Notes under the pieces: generated by a model
Database searches by the model: none
What the model was told of the DNA's origin: nothing
The model's input: only the letters and a program-made list of their open reading frames with translations
Source of the DNA: Sarcocystis neurona
Lineage: Eukaryota > Apicomplexa > Conoidasida > Eucoccidiorida > Sarcocystidae
DNA: 64,000 nucleotides
Direction: 5' to 3'
Assembly (NCBI GenBank): GCA_000727475.1
Contig: KL647314.1
Coordinates: forward strand, 898,812 to 962,811
Program-made: the position numbers and the translations under genes
Shown: positions 1 through 13,612 of the stretch, one piece after another
How positions within the stretch are numbered: the stretch's first letter is position 1
Layout of the letters: every line of letters starts with the position of its first letter

Positions 1-1950
1 TACTGCAAAATACTGCAGCTAGGCGCCCGCCTGCCGCAGCAAGACACCTCCCTCTGGTAGTTGCCAGCCGACGTACAGCAGTCAGCCAGCTAGGGGCGGC
101 AGCCACCCAGCTACCGCGGCAGCCAGCCACCAACGTGCAGCAACTAGCCACACCCCTACTCAAGCCACCCACACACAACAGTACTAGCTGCAGACTGGCC
201 CCCCACATCTAGCAGTAAGACTTTAATAACTAGCCATCCGCCCACGTTAGCAAGCCGCTTTCTTACAGCAGCCAGCCACCCACACGCAGCAACTAGCCGT
301 CTGCGCGAGGAAGCTAGCCACACACCGTACTGTCTACAGGTCGGCGCTTTAGAGCTAGCCACAGGTTTGCTGCAGCTAGCCATCCCCTCAGCGGAGCTAG
401 CCAGCTCCTTGCACCAGCTAGCCACTCGCTTCTAACAGCTAGCTATCTGCCTGCAGGAGCTATCCACGAATCGCCCCCCAAAGCTAGTGACACGACGGCC
501 GGAGCTGGCCACCTCCCTACAGCAGCCAGTCACCCACGTGTACGAACTAGCCGCCTGTCTGGAGGTGCTAGCCATACACCCGTACTGGGTACAGACGCTC
601 GCCATGCAGCTAGCCAGATGGCTGCTGCAGCTAGCCACTTTCTCACGGTTGCAAGCCATCCACGTGTAGCTTCCAGCCGCCTGCGTGGAGGAGCTAGCCA
701 CCCGCCTCTTTCGGTTAGCCGTCTAACCGCTGCAGCTAGCCGTGCCCGGCAGCAGCTAGCCAGCCGCCTCTAGCGGCTAGCCGCCCCTCTCGACAAGCCT
801 GCCGTCAGTCTGCTTCAGCTAGCCACAGGCCCGTTTCAGCAAGACACCCCTCCACAGCAGCTAGCCATCTCGAGGGGACCAGCTGACCAGTAACCGTGGA
901 TACCTGGTTACCCCCCTGTCGCTGCTGGCCACAGAGCTGCACCGGCTGGCTACAGGCGTCCGCAAAGAACAGCTACGTGTCTCCCTCTAGCGTGGAAGCA
1001 CCTGCATGCGGACGCCAACGACAGGTGTAGAACACGCTGGTCGGCACGACTCGCTGAAATGCTACGTTTACGAATGTCTGAGAGGCCGCGTCAACTGGCA
1101 GGGCCTGCTGGGCCGTTCTCTCTTCGCAGCAGACCCGTGAGCGAATGGCCCTAGGCAGCAGGCACTTCTCATGTCTGCACGCGCATGCAGCAGTAGTGAC
1201 TCGCAGGTAGCACGTCTCTGAACAGCACGCAGGCAGGCAGCATGTGTCCTGTGCTGCAGTGGCTGCCTTCACGCAGAGTTGTGTGCGGCACGCGCTCTTG
1301 AGGACGCCGTCTATCGAGTAGCACACCACGCAGGCAGCTTATGGACTGTACAAGTGGCCAGGTGCGCCGCCAGTGTACTCCATAGCTATCCAGACGCAGT
1401 TTCGACAGCTAGCGCTACGCAGCTACGATTTTCCACGGGCTGGCAGACGTACAGGTCCACAGGCCGCCACAGGTGCGCACCCTACTCTACAAGTGGCTGT
1501 ATGTACGCACTGTTTCTCCTCACACAGGTACGAACCAGATTCCACAGCTAGCTACGTGGTGGCTGCAGAAGGCCTGTACTACGCATGCCCACCTCCTACA
1601 GCGAGGGCTAGACGTAGGCCACACACGTACAGCTGGTCCGGCACCCACACGCGGACTGCCCAGGAGTCCGCTGTGACACACGCATATAAGAAAATGGGTT
1701 TGTGGGGTGGGCTGTGTGGCTAGCTGCGCGTGACGCCAAAGTCGTACGTAGGCAGTCAAATGCCTGCAAGGCCCTCATCGCTCAGCTAGTCATCTGGGCA
1801 TACAGCAGTACTCCTGCAGGACCTTCGGCGCTCAGCCAGCCACCGCAACCTGCAGTGGTCCCCTGTAGCCAGCAGATTAAGTCGCCAGGCGCCTGGACGC
1901 AGCAGATCAAGTGTCCAGCCGTGACTGCATGCGGCATCCACAGTGAACTG
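1..1950. repeat. Degenerate ~30-bp minisatellite with GCTAGCCA core
   Basis: The block is made of imperfect copies of a unit of roughly 30 bp carrying the core GCTAGCCA or AGCTAGCCAC, separated by variable CCGCC/CACCC-type spacers. Copies are clearest at about 40-900 and grow more diverged towards 1,950. Because the period is close to a multiple of three, parts stay open on both strands as about 10-residue repeats (plus strand 487-669, minus strand 156-701), but nothing resembles a known family. I see no gene here. It probably continues left of the window. Confidence 0.75.
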
Positions 1951-2106
1951 CCTGTGACGAAGTGAACGATCATTCGTCTGCCCGCAGGGAAAGGCCAGTG
2001 GTCAGCAGCCTGAGCATGCAGGACACGAAGTGCGCCCGGTCCCCTGCAAGCGGCAAACGTTGAGGAACTCCTCCTTTGCTTGCCACACGCGCAACGAGCA
2101 CCTGTC

Positions 2107-2848
2107 TTACCGCAGTCTTTCCATTTTGCATGCATATCTTAAGTATCGGAGCAGCAGCTGCTGGCGGGCTGCTCCTTGTGCCTGCCGACTCCCGTCGTCC
2201 TTGCGGAAAATGGTCGCACTACTTGAAGCGTGTTCTGTTACTTCCGCTTCGGGAGGGGGGGCACACGGCTGCTCACGCAGAATGACGGCGGTAGCTGACG
2301 CCGTCTGACTGCATGCCTCCTGCTTCTCCCCACTCCCTGCTTCCACTTGAAGAGCAGGCGCTCCTGTTTCTGTTTTCCTCCGTCCCGCTGCTGCTGTTGA
2401 ATCTTCCTCCCCTGGGAGGACACTGCGTGGGTCTGATGCCGCTACTGTTGCTGCTCCTCCTGCTATTCCTGTTACTGAGGCTCCTGTGGACGGTTTTGCT
2501 GCTGATGCTCCTGCAGCTATTTGCTCTGGGGCTGGGTATGTCGCTGTCGCTCCGGGTGCGAGCGGTGCCACATCTGTTCCTTCTATCCGGCCTCCTGCTG
2601 CTGCTGCTTCTGCTGCAGCTGTTTCGCAGGTGCTCGCATCACGAGGACGATCGCTCCCCTCTTTTAATGGAGATGAAGCAGTCGTTTCTCCTTTTCTTGA
2701 AAGGCTCTCTTTTTTCTCTTGAAGCTGCGGCAGCATCTGCAGAGCTTCACGAAGGTGCAAACTTTCTCCTTCGTGTCGGCAGCGGCTGCTCCACGCATGC
2801 AGCAGCTGCTCGAGATGCTTGGCCTCCGCCGCCAGGCATGAAAGGTGA
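2107..2848 (-). CDS. Possible coding exon, helical then Ala-rich; hypothetical
   Basis: A minus-strand frame stays open from a good acceptor (pyrimidine-rich stretch ending CTGCAG just above 2,848) to a stop at 2,107. Its first ~45 residues look like an amphipathic helix (for example LAAEAKHLEQLLHAW and LREALQMLPQLQEKK). The rest is Ala/Thr/Glu-rich low complexity. It lies on the same strand and downstream of the Ski2-like helicase exons, so it could be a further 3' exon of that gene or a separate gene. The expected Ski2 C-terminal winged-helix motif is not seen here. The 3' boundary may be an unrecognised donor rather than the stop. Confidence 0.35.
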
Positions 2849-3748
2849 CTGCAGTAACAACAGCACACCACCACCACCAGCAGATCACCAGGAGCAACAG
2901 GAGAACATCAGCAGCAGCAACACAGCAGCAGCAGCAGTAGCACATCAGCAGCAGCACTAGCACAGTAGGAGCAGCGTGTCAGCAGCAGGAGCAGCAACAC
3001 ATGAGGGGCAGCAGCAACAACACGTCGTCCTCAGCAGGAGCAGACTTGCACGGGCCGCGCCCCTGAGTAGCAGCAGGGGCGGCAGGAGCAGAAAACGACC
3101 GCCTATCAGGAGCAGAGACAGAGGCAGGAGCAGTCCCCCACGCTCCTCAACGCATCAACGTAGATCATTCGTACAAGCCGCCGCAGCCGCAAAGCACCAA
3201 CAACAGAGGCACCAAGCCACGAGAGCAGCAGACGAGGAGAAGAATAACTGGTTCCGTAGCAACTCTCTGCAGGAGCAGCAGCAGATAGTAAGTCAAAACA
3301 AAAACTGCACGGCGATGTTGCAGGTCGAGATGGCTCGCGGGGGACGCGTCTGAAATGCCAGAACCCCAGGGAAGTTCCTGGTATATGGCAGACTTTCTTT
3401 CATACACATATAATTTATTCTACGTGTATATACGTATAGATATATATACATATATACACACATATATACACATATATATATATATATTGGTAGAAAGGAA
3501 GAAAGGTAGATGGGCAGGTAGAAGGCCGACAAACAAATAGACAGACATATACATATATACGTGTATGTGGAGAGAGAGGGAGATAGATAAATAAGCAGAT
3601 AGAGAAGCACTTCTTAAGAGCACAGGAGCTGTTCGATAGACAAAGAAGTCGACGGATAGAGGTAGGTGAAAGGTTCATGAACAGATAGACAAACAGACAG
3701 ATAGGCTCCCATACACACACATATAAATGTGCATGTACACACCTATGT

Positions 3749-3751
<3 letters not shown>

Positions 3752-3792
<41 letters not shown>
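3752..3792. repeat. (CA)n microsatellite
   Basis: About 20 near-perfect CA dinucleotides, interrupted once by CG near the right end, within a longer run of CATA/TATA-type simple sequence. Confidence 0.95.
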
Positions 3793-3799
<7 letters not shown>

Positions 3800-4354
3800 C
3801 CCCTACCCCTGCAGGCAGCTACACATAAGGTATGTGTATACATACACAGAGAGACACGTTCTTGAGAGACGTATATGTATATATATATATATATATGAAT
3901 ACACAACACAGATGTACATCCATATACACACACACATGTATACCTACGTATCTGCAACAAGACCGCGAAGACCGTTCACAGATAAGCTGTGCAAGCGAGA
4001 GCGTTACGTCCGCAGCAGCGCCTTCGGTATACTTTCTCCACGGGAAAAGCGACTGGACGAAAGACACATTTCCTTGTGACGCTTGTCCTTTCTCTTCTTC
4101 TCCACGGATACACATCCACCCCGACGACTATCCTTCACTTTTCGCTTCTCTGGATTTAAAGATACAGATGTACACATGTATGTATTTATGTCTGTGAATC
4201 TCCTGCTTTCTTTTCTCTCCTCTCTAGATGGATAGATACATACATATATATCCTCGTGATTCTTTTGCTCTCTTTCTCTGCATATATAAATGTAAACATA
4301 TATATATTGGCGTCCTCTAATTCTCAGGCCTCCTCTTCCTCTTCTCTCTCTCTT

Positions 4355-4448
4355 TGTATATCCCCATGACTCTCTACATGCATGTGTGTGTCTATATATG
4401 TACATATATCTATATGTATCCCCATGACTCTCTACATGCACGCGTGTG
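4355..4448. repeat. ~55-bp direct duplication
   Basis: The segment CCCCATGACTCTCTACATGC occurs twice, about 55 bp apart, with flanking GTAT on the left and GTGTGTG on the right of both copies. It is a small local duplication in non-coding DNA. Confidence 0.8.
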
Positions 4449-5519
4449 TGTATTTCTCTTTTTCTCCTCATTCCTCTGTCATGTGGCCGATTGCTCTCCT
4501 TTGCTGCCCTCCCGCCTTCCCTTCCTCTTTCTCTGTCGTGCGGTGGCCTGCTGCGGTCCAGCTCCTTGAGGCGGGGCGCCCTAGGTGCATGCGCCCTTAG
4601 AAAGGAGGAGGCGGAGGACAGGAAGAAAACGAAGACGTGCGTGTGTGTGCAATATTTGGGCCGCCCAGAAGATGGACACGGAAGCACGTGGGTGAAGAAT
4701 CTTCGTCTCTACGGCCACCCTTCCATACACTACATACTCCACACTTCGAGAAACACGGAGAGAAAAAAACACGTGTCGCGACCATACGTGCGCATGCACA
4801 CATGCCTTCACCTGCTTGTGTGTTTCTCTATTCACTTAGTCCTACCTGTATCGGTGGCTAGATATCCTCGTATATTTCTCTATTATTCTCTGTGCACACA
4901 CATGCATATACACGCATATATATATATATATTCTATATAACACATGTGTATGTGTAGGATACGAGAGAAGACAAGAGGGAAGAGTGAGGCGAGAGGAAGC
5001 CAGAGAGAAGGGACGGAAGATGCAGAGGGACGGGCGGGAAGGACCAGAGAAAAAAGGAGAGCAATTCTCTCTGTGTTTCTACCTTTAAACATATATGTAT
5101 GTGCAGATGCATGCGTCCATGTCGCCCCCCTGTGTGTGTGTTTTCCTTATCCGTTTGTGTCTTCTCTGTCTATTGCTTCTTATCTAAGCCAATGTAGGGA
5201 ATCGCTATAGCATAATTAGAGCCCCGTGTCTGCGGGAGTACGTGGGAGAGGATGGATGGCCGGCAACAGTGCCGGCTGCATGCAGTGCGTGCTTCACTCC
5301 CGAAGAAACGTATCGCTTCACTTTTTTTCCCCGGACGGCGGCAGAACGGTACTTCTAGCTGCGCTAGGACGGGGCACTTCGTGGAGAAGGCTGGCTGTTT
5401 TCTGCCTGATTGCTCGCACATCTCAAGCACAAAGAAAAAAGAGGGAGGCAAACTGCAGCACAGAAGGTTTACCAGCAGCGGGAGAAAAACTGGAAGGAGT
5501 GCAGTAGTAGCCTCCATAC

Positions 5520-5960
5520 GTTCGGAACAGGCAGCTGCTGCTGCGCGAGGCTGCTGGCGCAGTTGGCATCAGAAGACACACTCCTCTCCCTCGCCACGGC
5601 ACCGCGACACAACTTCTTCTCTTCCCAAAGGTGCTCCCCCTGCTGTTGTAGTTCCTGCTGCTGTCGTTCATGCTGTTGTCCTTCCTGCTGCTGCCCTTCC
5701 TGATGCTGGGCTTCCCACTGCTGCCTCCCCCTTCTCTGCTGCTGCTGCTGCTTTTGGCCCTGCTTCTGCTGCTGCTTCTGCTGCGCTGCTGATGTATCCT
5801 TCTCCCCTTCCTGTTCTTCCTTCTGCTGCGCCAGCTGTACAAGACGCACGTCGCGATGCGCTACTCTCGATGGAGGCGGCAAGTGCAGCAGCAGCAGCAG
5901 CGTCTGAAGATTTGTTTGCAATGCGCTGCTGAGGGCAGGAGCAGCAGCAAGAAAAAGTTT
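5520..5960 (-). CDS. Ski2-like helicase exon H: helical region, Gln-rich
   Basis: The frame reads PALSSALQTNLQTLLLLLHL, resembling the QLQSQFRLTYTMILNLL helix after motif VI in Ski2 and PLLSTFHLGFNMLLNLFR in the MTR4 gene of this same window. It continues LVQLAQQKEEQEGEKD and then a Gln-rich tract (QQKQQQKQGQKQQQQQ). The start could be 5,960 (GCGAAG|AAA, phase 0) or somewhat upstream within the open frame to about 6,040. The end is placed at AAC|GTATGG. Both boundaries are tentative. Confidence 0.55.
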
Positions 5961-6772
5961 CTTCGCGGCAGCAGGAGGCGGCAGCAGCCCCACCGGCGCC
6001 AGCAGCAGTGTCGTCCCTTTATCCACGTAGGCCCATTGCACACACACGCACACACACACACACACATACGTACATACAGACAGACTCGCACACATATACA
6101 TATACATATATATATGTATATATATATATATACAGACAAACCTACATACTTACGCGCACATACACATATACACATATATATATATATATATATAAACATA
6201 CGTACACACATATCTACATACATATATATACATACCTACGTACATAAATGAATATACACGGATAACAGACAGCGTAGGAACACTTGAGAAATATTAGTCG
6301 CAGAAGGCAGAGATACAGAGAAAGGGTCGCGGGTCGTCACGCATGCATGTGGCTACCACATCGACACAGCTAGGAAAGAACTCGTACGCGGAGCCGAGTG
6401 GGTATTCGTCTGGGCCCCTCATGTCTTCTGCAAACGTGTGTGCATATTCGAATAAATTATAAATAATAAAACTACGAAATGCATGCGCCGCTGCAAGTGA
6501 GACCTCCTCTGTGCACCTTGTTCAAATAGAAGAACGCGGACTGCTGCGCAAAGCGAGACCAGGCCGCAGGCACGGACAGAAGCAGAAGGCGGGTGAAAAG
6601 GAAAAAAGCGTGGTGCCTTGTCCAAATATATGTGAGCCTTCCCTCAGAATGACATTCTCATGAACACTACATACCTATATATATATATATATATATGTAT
6701 GGATGTACCGAGGGCCAAAATATGTAAGTACATGAATATATGTATCTATAGACTACAGGGTCAAACGAAGGA

Positions 6773-6805
<33 letters not shown>

Positions 6806-9588
6806 CGCAGATGGATATGCGTACAGATAACTACGAACTGATGCCACACATATCTGTCAACGTTTATACGGATACCAACCCCTCTAAGTTTGTGGGGAGA
6901 CAATGTATATATATATATATATATATAATGAAACAGGATGTGGATTGATATATTGAGGAGAGCATGTAGGAAATACAGTATAGATAAACTCGCTATGAAG
7001 TACACTCCCAAAGATGACTATAATACGGAGACATGTGTAGGCAGGTCCCGGTAAATGTTTCTCGCAGCAGCGTACCTGCGTCGTCTAGCCCGCGCCGTCC
7101 TGCGCATCCTGCCATCTGCTCGAACTCCTGGGCCGTCAGCAGCCTACGGGGAGGGTCCCACTCTTTTGCCAGCTGCTGCTGCCACCAGCTTTCCTCTTCT
7201 TCTTCTTCTTCTTCCGCTTCTGCTTCTTCGGCACTCCTTTGCTCCTGCTGCAGCATCTGCTGGTGCTCCTTCTCCCACGTGGAGTCCACTCTTTCGTCTG
7301 GCAGCAGCGGTTGCTCCCGCCGCTGCCACGCCACCTGTGCACCCATTTCTTCTTCTTTTGCTTTTTCTCCATCATCGTCTTCGACGATCTCCCCTGCTGC
7401 TGCAGTCTGCTGCCGAAGAAAACTCGCGTCGGCCCTTTCGGCTGCTTCCTTCTGCGAATGTCTCTCTCTGTCCCTCTCCAAGGCACCTTTCCTTGACTGC
7501 TGCTGCGTCTGCCTCTGCATCTCCTCCGCCTCCTGCTGCATCTCCTGCTGTCGCATGTACGTCTGCTGCTGCTTCTGCTGCATGTCTCTCCACAACGCGC
7601 CGCTTCCTCTTCCTCCCTCCTTTCTGCCGAACAGTCTGTCTACAACACATTGGCCGTAAGCGACACCCTCGACCCTGCCAGCAGCAGCAGGGAAACCAGC
7701 CGCCGCAGCAGGTGCGTGTCCGACAGCAGCAGCACTGCGAGCAGCAAACAAAGACGAACAGGGCACGCCTGTCCGCAAGGATGCTGCAGCTCTCTTGCAG
7801 GAGAGAGCCGCAAATAAACCGGGGCCGCTGCGACTACCCCCACTCTCTCGGCTGCTGCTGCTGCCCGCTGTGCCGCCCCCGCTGCTGCTCCTGTTGCTCA
7901 AAGAAGCGAATTTGAAAAGTGACGAAAAGATGACCGCACGTCCGCGAAGACGCAGCCCGGCTGCCAGCGGCTCCGTGGAGACGAGAACCTGCAGCAGTCC
8001 CAACTGCAGCAGAAGAAGCAAACCCACACGCGAAGTCCTTCTTCCATCAGCCAGCGGCACTAGACTTACCATACAGATGTACGCACAGAGATATACGAGC
8101 CTGATTTCATACATATATAGAGAGACAGCGAACATGGGAGAGAAAGTGACGGAAAATGAGAGAGAGAGAGTTGGACTGCGAGACACGAGGGCATCGGCGT
8201 GTGTGTGTGTGTGTATGTGTGTGTGTATGCAAGCGTACACTCCTTATATTGTAGATATAGACATAACAAGGAAGACACCTGTGTTCTAGTAAACAGCAGC
8301 ACACACCAGCTGCATATATTTGTACACGTGTGTAGATGATCAATCAGTCTTTCTCTCTCTCTCTCTTTATATATATATATGTGTAGAGAAACGTATTGCT
8401 GAATATGGAAATGTATGTACAGACATACATATATATATATATATATTCAATAAATAAGAAGAGTTACATATATGCATATAAATATATATATATATATATG
8501 ATTACATATATTTCTTATTCGTAGTATATACACCGGTGTATACGCGCAGCAGAGTATCGCTTTCAAATGATAACAACCGGTGACTCGTATTTTGGATCTT
8601 CTCCTGCTCTTCGCCCCTTCCCTGCCGCTGTTGTCCTTCTCTTCCCGCTGCCTCCCGCCTGCTGCCTGCAGCTCTGTGGCAGTGCTTCTGCTGCATCTAC
8701 TGCGTTTCTTGCCGCTGCTTTCCTTGCTGCTGCCGCCGGGTTTCTTGTCGCTGCTGCTCTGCGTCTGTTGTCGCTGTCGCTCGTTTGAATCTTACGGCTG
8801 TCGCTGCCTACTGCTGACCTGCTGCTGCTGTGTTCTGCTGCCTCCTTCGACGATGCCTAGGTGCCGCTGGGACACTCTATCTCTTGCTATTGGTGCTGCT
8901 GCTGCTTCTACCGGTCCGCTTCCGGTGCTGCTGCTGCTGTTGCGCTTCCCCGCCGTGCTGCGCGGCTCTTGAGCTTCCTCCCACGTCCTTCTTGCTGCCG
9001 TTCGCGATATCACACTTGCTGCTCTTCCCCTTTATTTTCACGCTGCTGTTGGCTCTCCACTTCGACCATTTCACGCTACCTCGGCTGCTGCCACGCCTTC
9101 CTTTGGCGCTTGCGGCATCAGCACTGCCTCCTCTTGCTGCTGCTGCTGTCTCTTCGCTTGCACGTTCTGCTCTGCTACACTTGGCAAGCGTTTCTTAAAC
9201 AGCTGCAAGCATAAACGTATCTATACCTATATGTACGGAGTTACGCAAGTTTTTCACGTATTCCTACCCATCCACGTAAACTCTGGAAACGAAGAAAATA
9301 TTATGCCTGTACATATATGTATGTAAAGCCTGAGGATGGAACCCCATATCAAACATGTGCACGTTTATACCATAGAAACTTGGGAATCCTCTACGTGAAC
9401 ATAGATATATGTATATAGAGAGAGAGACGGAGAGATATAAATAGATAGACAGACAGATAGACAAATAGATATGTACATTATTTATACATGCGTACACAGC
9501 ACGAATGCGTACGCAGATACCATATATATATATATATATATCGTACAGGTACGGATGGTTTCGTACACACATTACCCGTATATATGTG

Positions 9589-9624
<36 letters not shown>

Positions 9625-12600
9625 ATGTACAAGTTGTTAAAGTTTTCATATACGCAGTAATATATATATATATAGGCACCTATCTCGACACGTGTGGGGG
9701 GGGGGAATCTGAATAAGCCAGCGCTTTAGTATTCATGAGGCCTCTTGCAGCCGAGAAGAAAAAGGGATCCCCTGCGGCTGGAGTTGACAGCACTGCATGC
9801 GCCACGTTTTACTGCACGCGTAGACGAGGACTCCTGTAGAGGAGTTCTGTGGATTCGGTTTATCTGCAGTGCAAAGAAGAAGAACTCGACAGCTGTACCT
9901 CAAGCATCTGCTCCACCAGGCTTCTCACAATAGGCAGCAGCCCTGCGTGATATATGCCCACACCGCGAAGCAGCAGCTGCTGCAGCTCCTCCAGCTGCTG
10001 CAGCGTCTTCTGCTGTTCCATGCGCAGAAGCTCCCTTTCTGCCAACGGCATGCCTACCCACTCCTCATATCCACGCCTGATGCTGCCGTTGCTCCCTCTC
10101 CTGCTGCTGGTGCCGCCGCTGCTGCTGTCGCTTCGTTCCCCGCTACTGTATTCCCCCGTTGGGAAGCCTGCCGACCTTGCCTTCCTCCTCCTGGTCGTTC
10201 TTCTTGCTGCTGCAGCTGCTAACGCTGCATCAGGTCTGGGATAGGGCACTGCAGCGGTCGCCGCTGCCTCTGCCGCAGCGAACATGCATGCGAGTTGGTG
10301 CCTCTGCAGCAGCGGGACTCCGGCAGCAACAATGGGCAGCACGGCTGCTGCGAGGGAAAGACACTGCCTCCTAGAAAAGCAGAATATCAGCGCGGGCAGC
10401 ATTCTCCTGCGGAAAGAGCAGCAGCACGAGAAGGACAGCAGCGCCTGCATGCCTCCAAGACGCAGGGGCGGTGAGTCTCTCACGTCAACCACGCGCCTAC
10501 CGGCGACAGGATTGCAGCAAGAGTTGCAGCAACCGCCGCAGCAGCAGAAGCAACCGCCGCAGCAGCAGAGGCAACCGTCGCGGCAGCAAAAGCAGCTGTC
10601 GCAGCAGCAAAAGCAGCCCTCGCAGCAGCAGAAGCAGCCGTCGCAGCAGCAGAAGCAGCACCACGGCAGCCACTAGCACATGCAGCAGCAGCAGCAGTGG
10701 AAAGGCACGACATGAGTCGCAGCGCAGCAGCTCTTTCCTGAAGGGCCCACGCAATACGCCACTGCCGGATGCGAAGGGCGAAGGTGTAGTATGAAGAATA
10801 ATCGCAGAAACAAAGACACCAAAATACATCCCCCAGCAACCACACCCTGAGGCTTTCTTTTGTAGCACGTTACTCAAAAAGCTATACACATATGTGCGCA
10901 ACTGAGTCTTTTATTACTTCTCTCTACATCCAAATATATAGAGGTATTCTGTGTGCCTTCGTGTATATATATATATATATATACATGTATACACGTACGT
11001 ATATGTACACGCATATGTACAAATATGTATGCACATATATATACATATATATGTTTACGTACGGACAAGTCTGTACGTATCTTTCTTTATATTTTTATGT
11101 ATATAGAATATACATGTGTGCGTAACCGACGTATGTATATGGGATACACATGTGTGCGTAACCAGCGTAGTGCTGTGACTTTAAATGGGAAGATGTTTAA
11201 ATTTGTAGTTGAAGTTCAATATGCGTATTTATTTTCTGGGTGAGAGCGGCGCTGCTGCCCTTGGTGGGCACGCCCGCCTCACGCGCGAGACAGCGGCGAG
11301 ACAAAAAGAGAAAAAGAGAAGAGGGAGAAGAAACTGCAGCAAATTTCTTCCTGCACGTACCACCAACTCTCGCAGCACGTGTGCAGCACAGGACGAAGTT
11401 ATTTGCAAGCACGTCTACGGGTAGTCACAACAGTAGAAAAGAGGATGGAGACGCTATCACAGGGCCTCCAAAAAGCTCGCAGAATGTCCACTCTATACGG
11501 AAGAGTACGTAAGAACGCATGTATCTATACATATGTATATATATATAGAGAGAGAGAGAGAAATGATGTGTCTGAATATATATATATATAGACATATAAG
11601 GTCTATATGTAGTTAATAGATTACCAGTTCACAATGGTGTATATATAGAAAAAGGAGAAATCGAGACGCTATTGCTGTCAGCTTTAGACAGGTCGTGGAG
11701 TGTCCCTACTTATACGGAAGAGTACACGTAAATATATGTGTATATACGTATACGTACATATGTATATAATACGTAAGCATAGAATATATATTACGAGTTC
11801 ATACGCGGTTATATAATATACGTCTTTGTACATGGCAGTACATGTATGGACACGCGTATATAATATCTACACATATATAATACATACAAAAGAGCATACA
11901 TACACATACATATTTATATATATATGTATATATACGTACATATCACTCACTTGTTCACGCAAAATTGGACCGCGTGCGAGACCGCTGCGGCAGTTTCCTC
12001 TGTTTCTTCGTGTAGCGCACGTCTCTGCTGCGGCTCCTGGGGCTGCTGCTTCTTCCTCTTCCTGTTCTCTTGCTGCTGCTGCTGCCAACTGGTATCACCT
12101 GCTGTCTTCTCTGCGCGCGAGGCGAGGCGCCCGACAGAAGACGGTGCGCCACCGTCTTCCTCGGCTGTGTTCGCTTGTGTCACAGCGGCCTCAGCAGCAG
12201 CATCACCACCAACGGCAGCGGCTGCCGCTGCAGCAACTGCCTCGAGATAACTTTCCTCAAAAAATGACACACGACGGCATGGGTGGCTGCGACTCCTTTT
12301 GTCGCTCATGGCAGGAGCGGCTGCTCCAGCGAACCACCTGGTCGGCGGCTGCTTGGCACCTGCAGCGGGAGAAAGAGTAGCCGAAGCTCCGCCGCCGTGA
12401 GAAGCCGTAGCAGCAGCACAAGCGGTGGAACGAGACGCAGCAGGCGATGGGCCCTGGTTTGATGAAGAAGCGTCACTGCTGTTTGCGGGTGATGTTAGAT
12501 TTGCGCTAGAACTGCCCTCAGTAGCTACTTTCCACGCACCTACGACAGCGCAGCCGCTGCTGCTACGTGCCGCTCCTGCCACTGAAGAGGAAGAAAAAAA

Positions 12601-13580
12601 GATGACGAAGAAGTTCCCTGCGGCAGTACCACGGACGGTAGGAGGTAATGATGGACAGGGACGGGCCGCCGGCGACTCTCGATAACGTGCAACGCCTGAG
12701 CATCCACATAATCCCAGAAGCAGCAACACTACTAGACAGACACCAGCGCAAACACCAGCAGCATCTCGTACGCGTGTACATAAATGGATGTCCGCGAGGC
12801 TGGATGTCTCCACGGGAGTATACATCTATCTATCTATCTATCTATATATATATATATATGTGCGTCATACAACGCAGGTGCGCCTGTAGGGAGCATGTCA
12901 AGGGGCTGATTTCTCTAGCGTATATATTTCGTATGTATGCATGTGCNNNNNNNNNNNNNNNNNNNNNNNNNNNNNNNNNNNNNNNNNNNNNNNNNNNNNN
13001 NNNNNNNNNNNNNNNNNNNNNNNNNNNNNNNNNNNNNNNNNNNNNNNNNNNNNNNNNNNNNNNNNNNNNNNNNNNNNNNNNNNNNNNNNNNNNNNNNNNN
13101 NNNNNNNNNNNNNNNNNNNNNNNNNNNNNNNNNNNNNNNNNNNNNNNNNNNNNNNNNNNNNNNNNNNNNNNNNNNNNNNNNNNNNNNNNNNNNNNNNNNN
13201 NNNNNNNNNNNNNNNNNNNNNNNNNNNNNNNNNNNNNNNNNNNNNNNNNNNNNNNNNNNNNNNNNNNNNNNNNNNNNNNNNNNNNNNNNNNNNNNNNNNN
13301 NNNNNNNNNNNNNNNNNNNNNNNNNNNNNNNNNNNNNNNNNNNNNNNNNNNNNNNNNNNNNNNNNNNNNNNNNNNNNNNNNNNNNNNNNNNNNNNNNNNN
13401 NNNNNNNNNNNNNNNNNNNNNNNNNNNNNNNNNNNNNNNNNNNNNNNNNNNNNNNNNNNNNNNNNNNNNNNNNNNNNNNNNNNNNNNNNNNNNNNNNNNN
13501 NNNNNNNNNNNNNNNNNNNNNNNNNNNNNNNNNNNNNNNNNNNNNNNNNNNNNNAGCGTATATATTTCGTTATGTATGCA

Positions 13581-13612
<32 letters not shown>

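Larger units (their letters stand above)
2849..5519. other. Microsatellite-rich stretch without a supported gene
   Basis: CAG-type repeats fill about 2,860-3,290. From 3,400 to 4,330 the DNA is mostly TATA/CATA-type simple sequence. About 4,480-5,510 is mixed sequence with open frames on both strands but no family resemblance. A plus-strand frame at 5,252-5,932 and a minus-strand frame at 5,170-5,517 are both open over ordinary-composition DNA and either could hide an exon, but nothing decides between them. Confidence 0.5.

Noticed and set aside
3293..3960. Open frames rich in Tyr, Ile, Cys, His and Thr
   Set aside because: They are translations of TATA, CATA and CACA microsatellites.
10284..10676. 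Plus-strand frame with QPSQQQK heptads
   Set aside because: It covers the 21-bp CAG repeat and the antisense of helicase exon E; no start or splice support.
10510..10765. Possible extra helicase exon (WRIAWALQERAAALRL then poly-Ala)
   Set aside because: Exons D and E join in phase and restore the family alignment across this stretch, so it is more likely intron.
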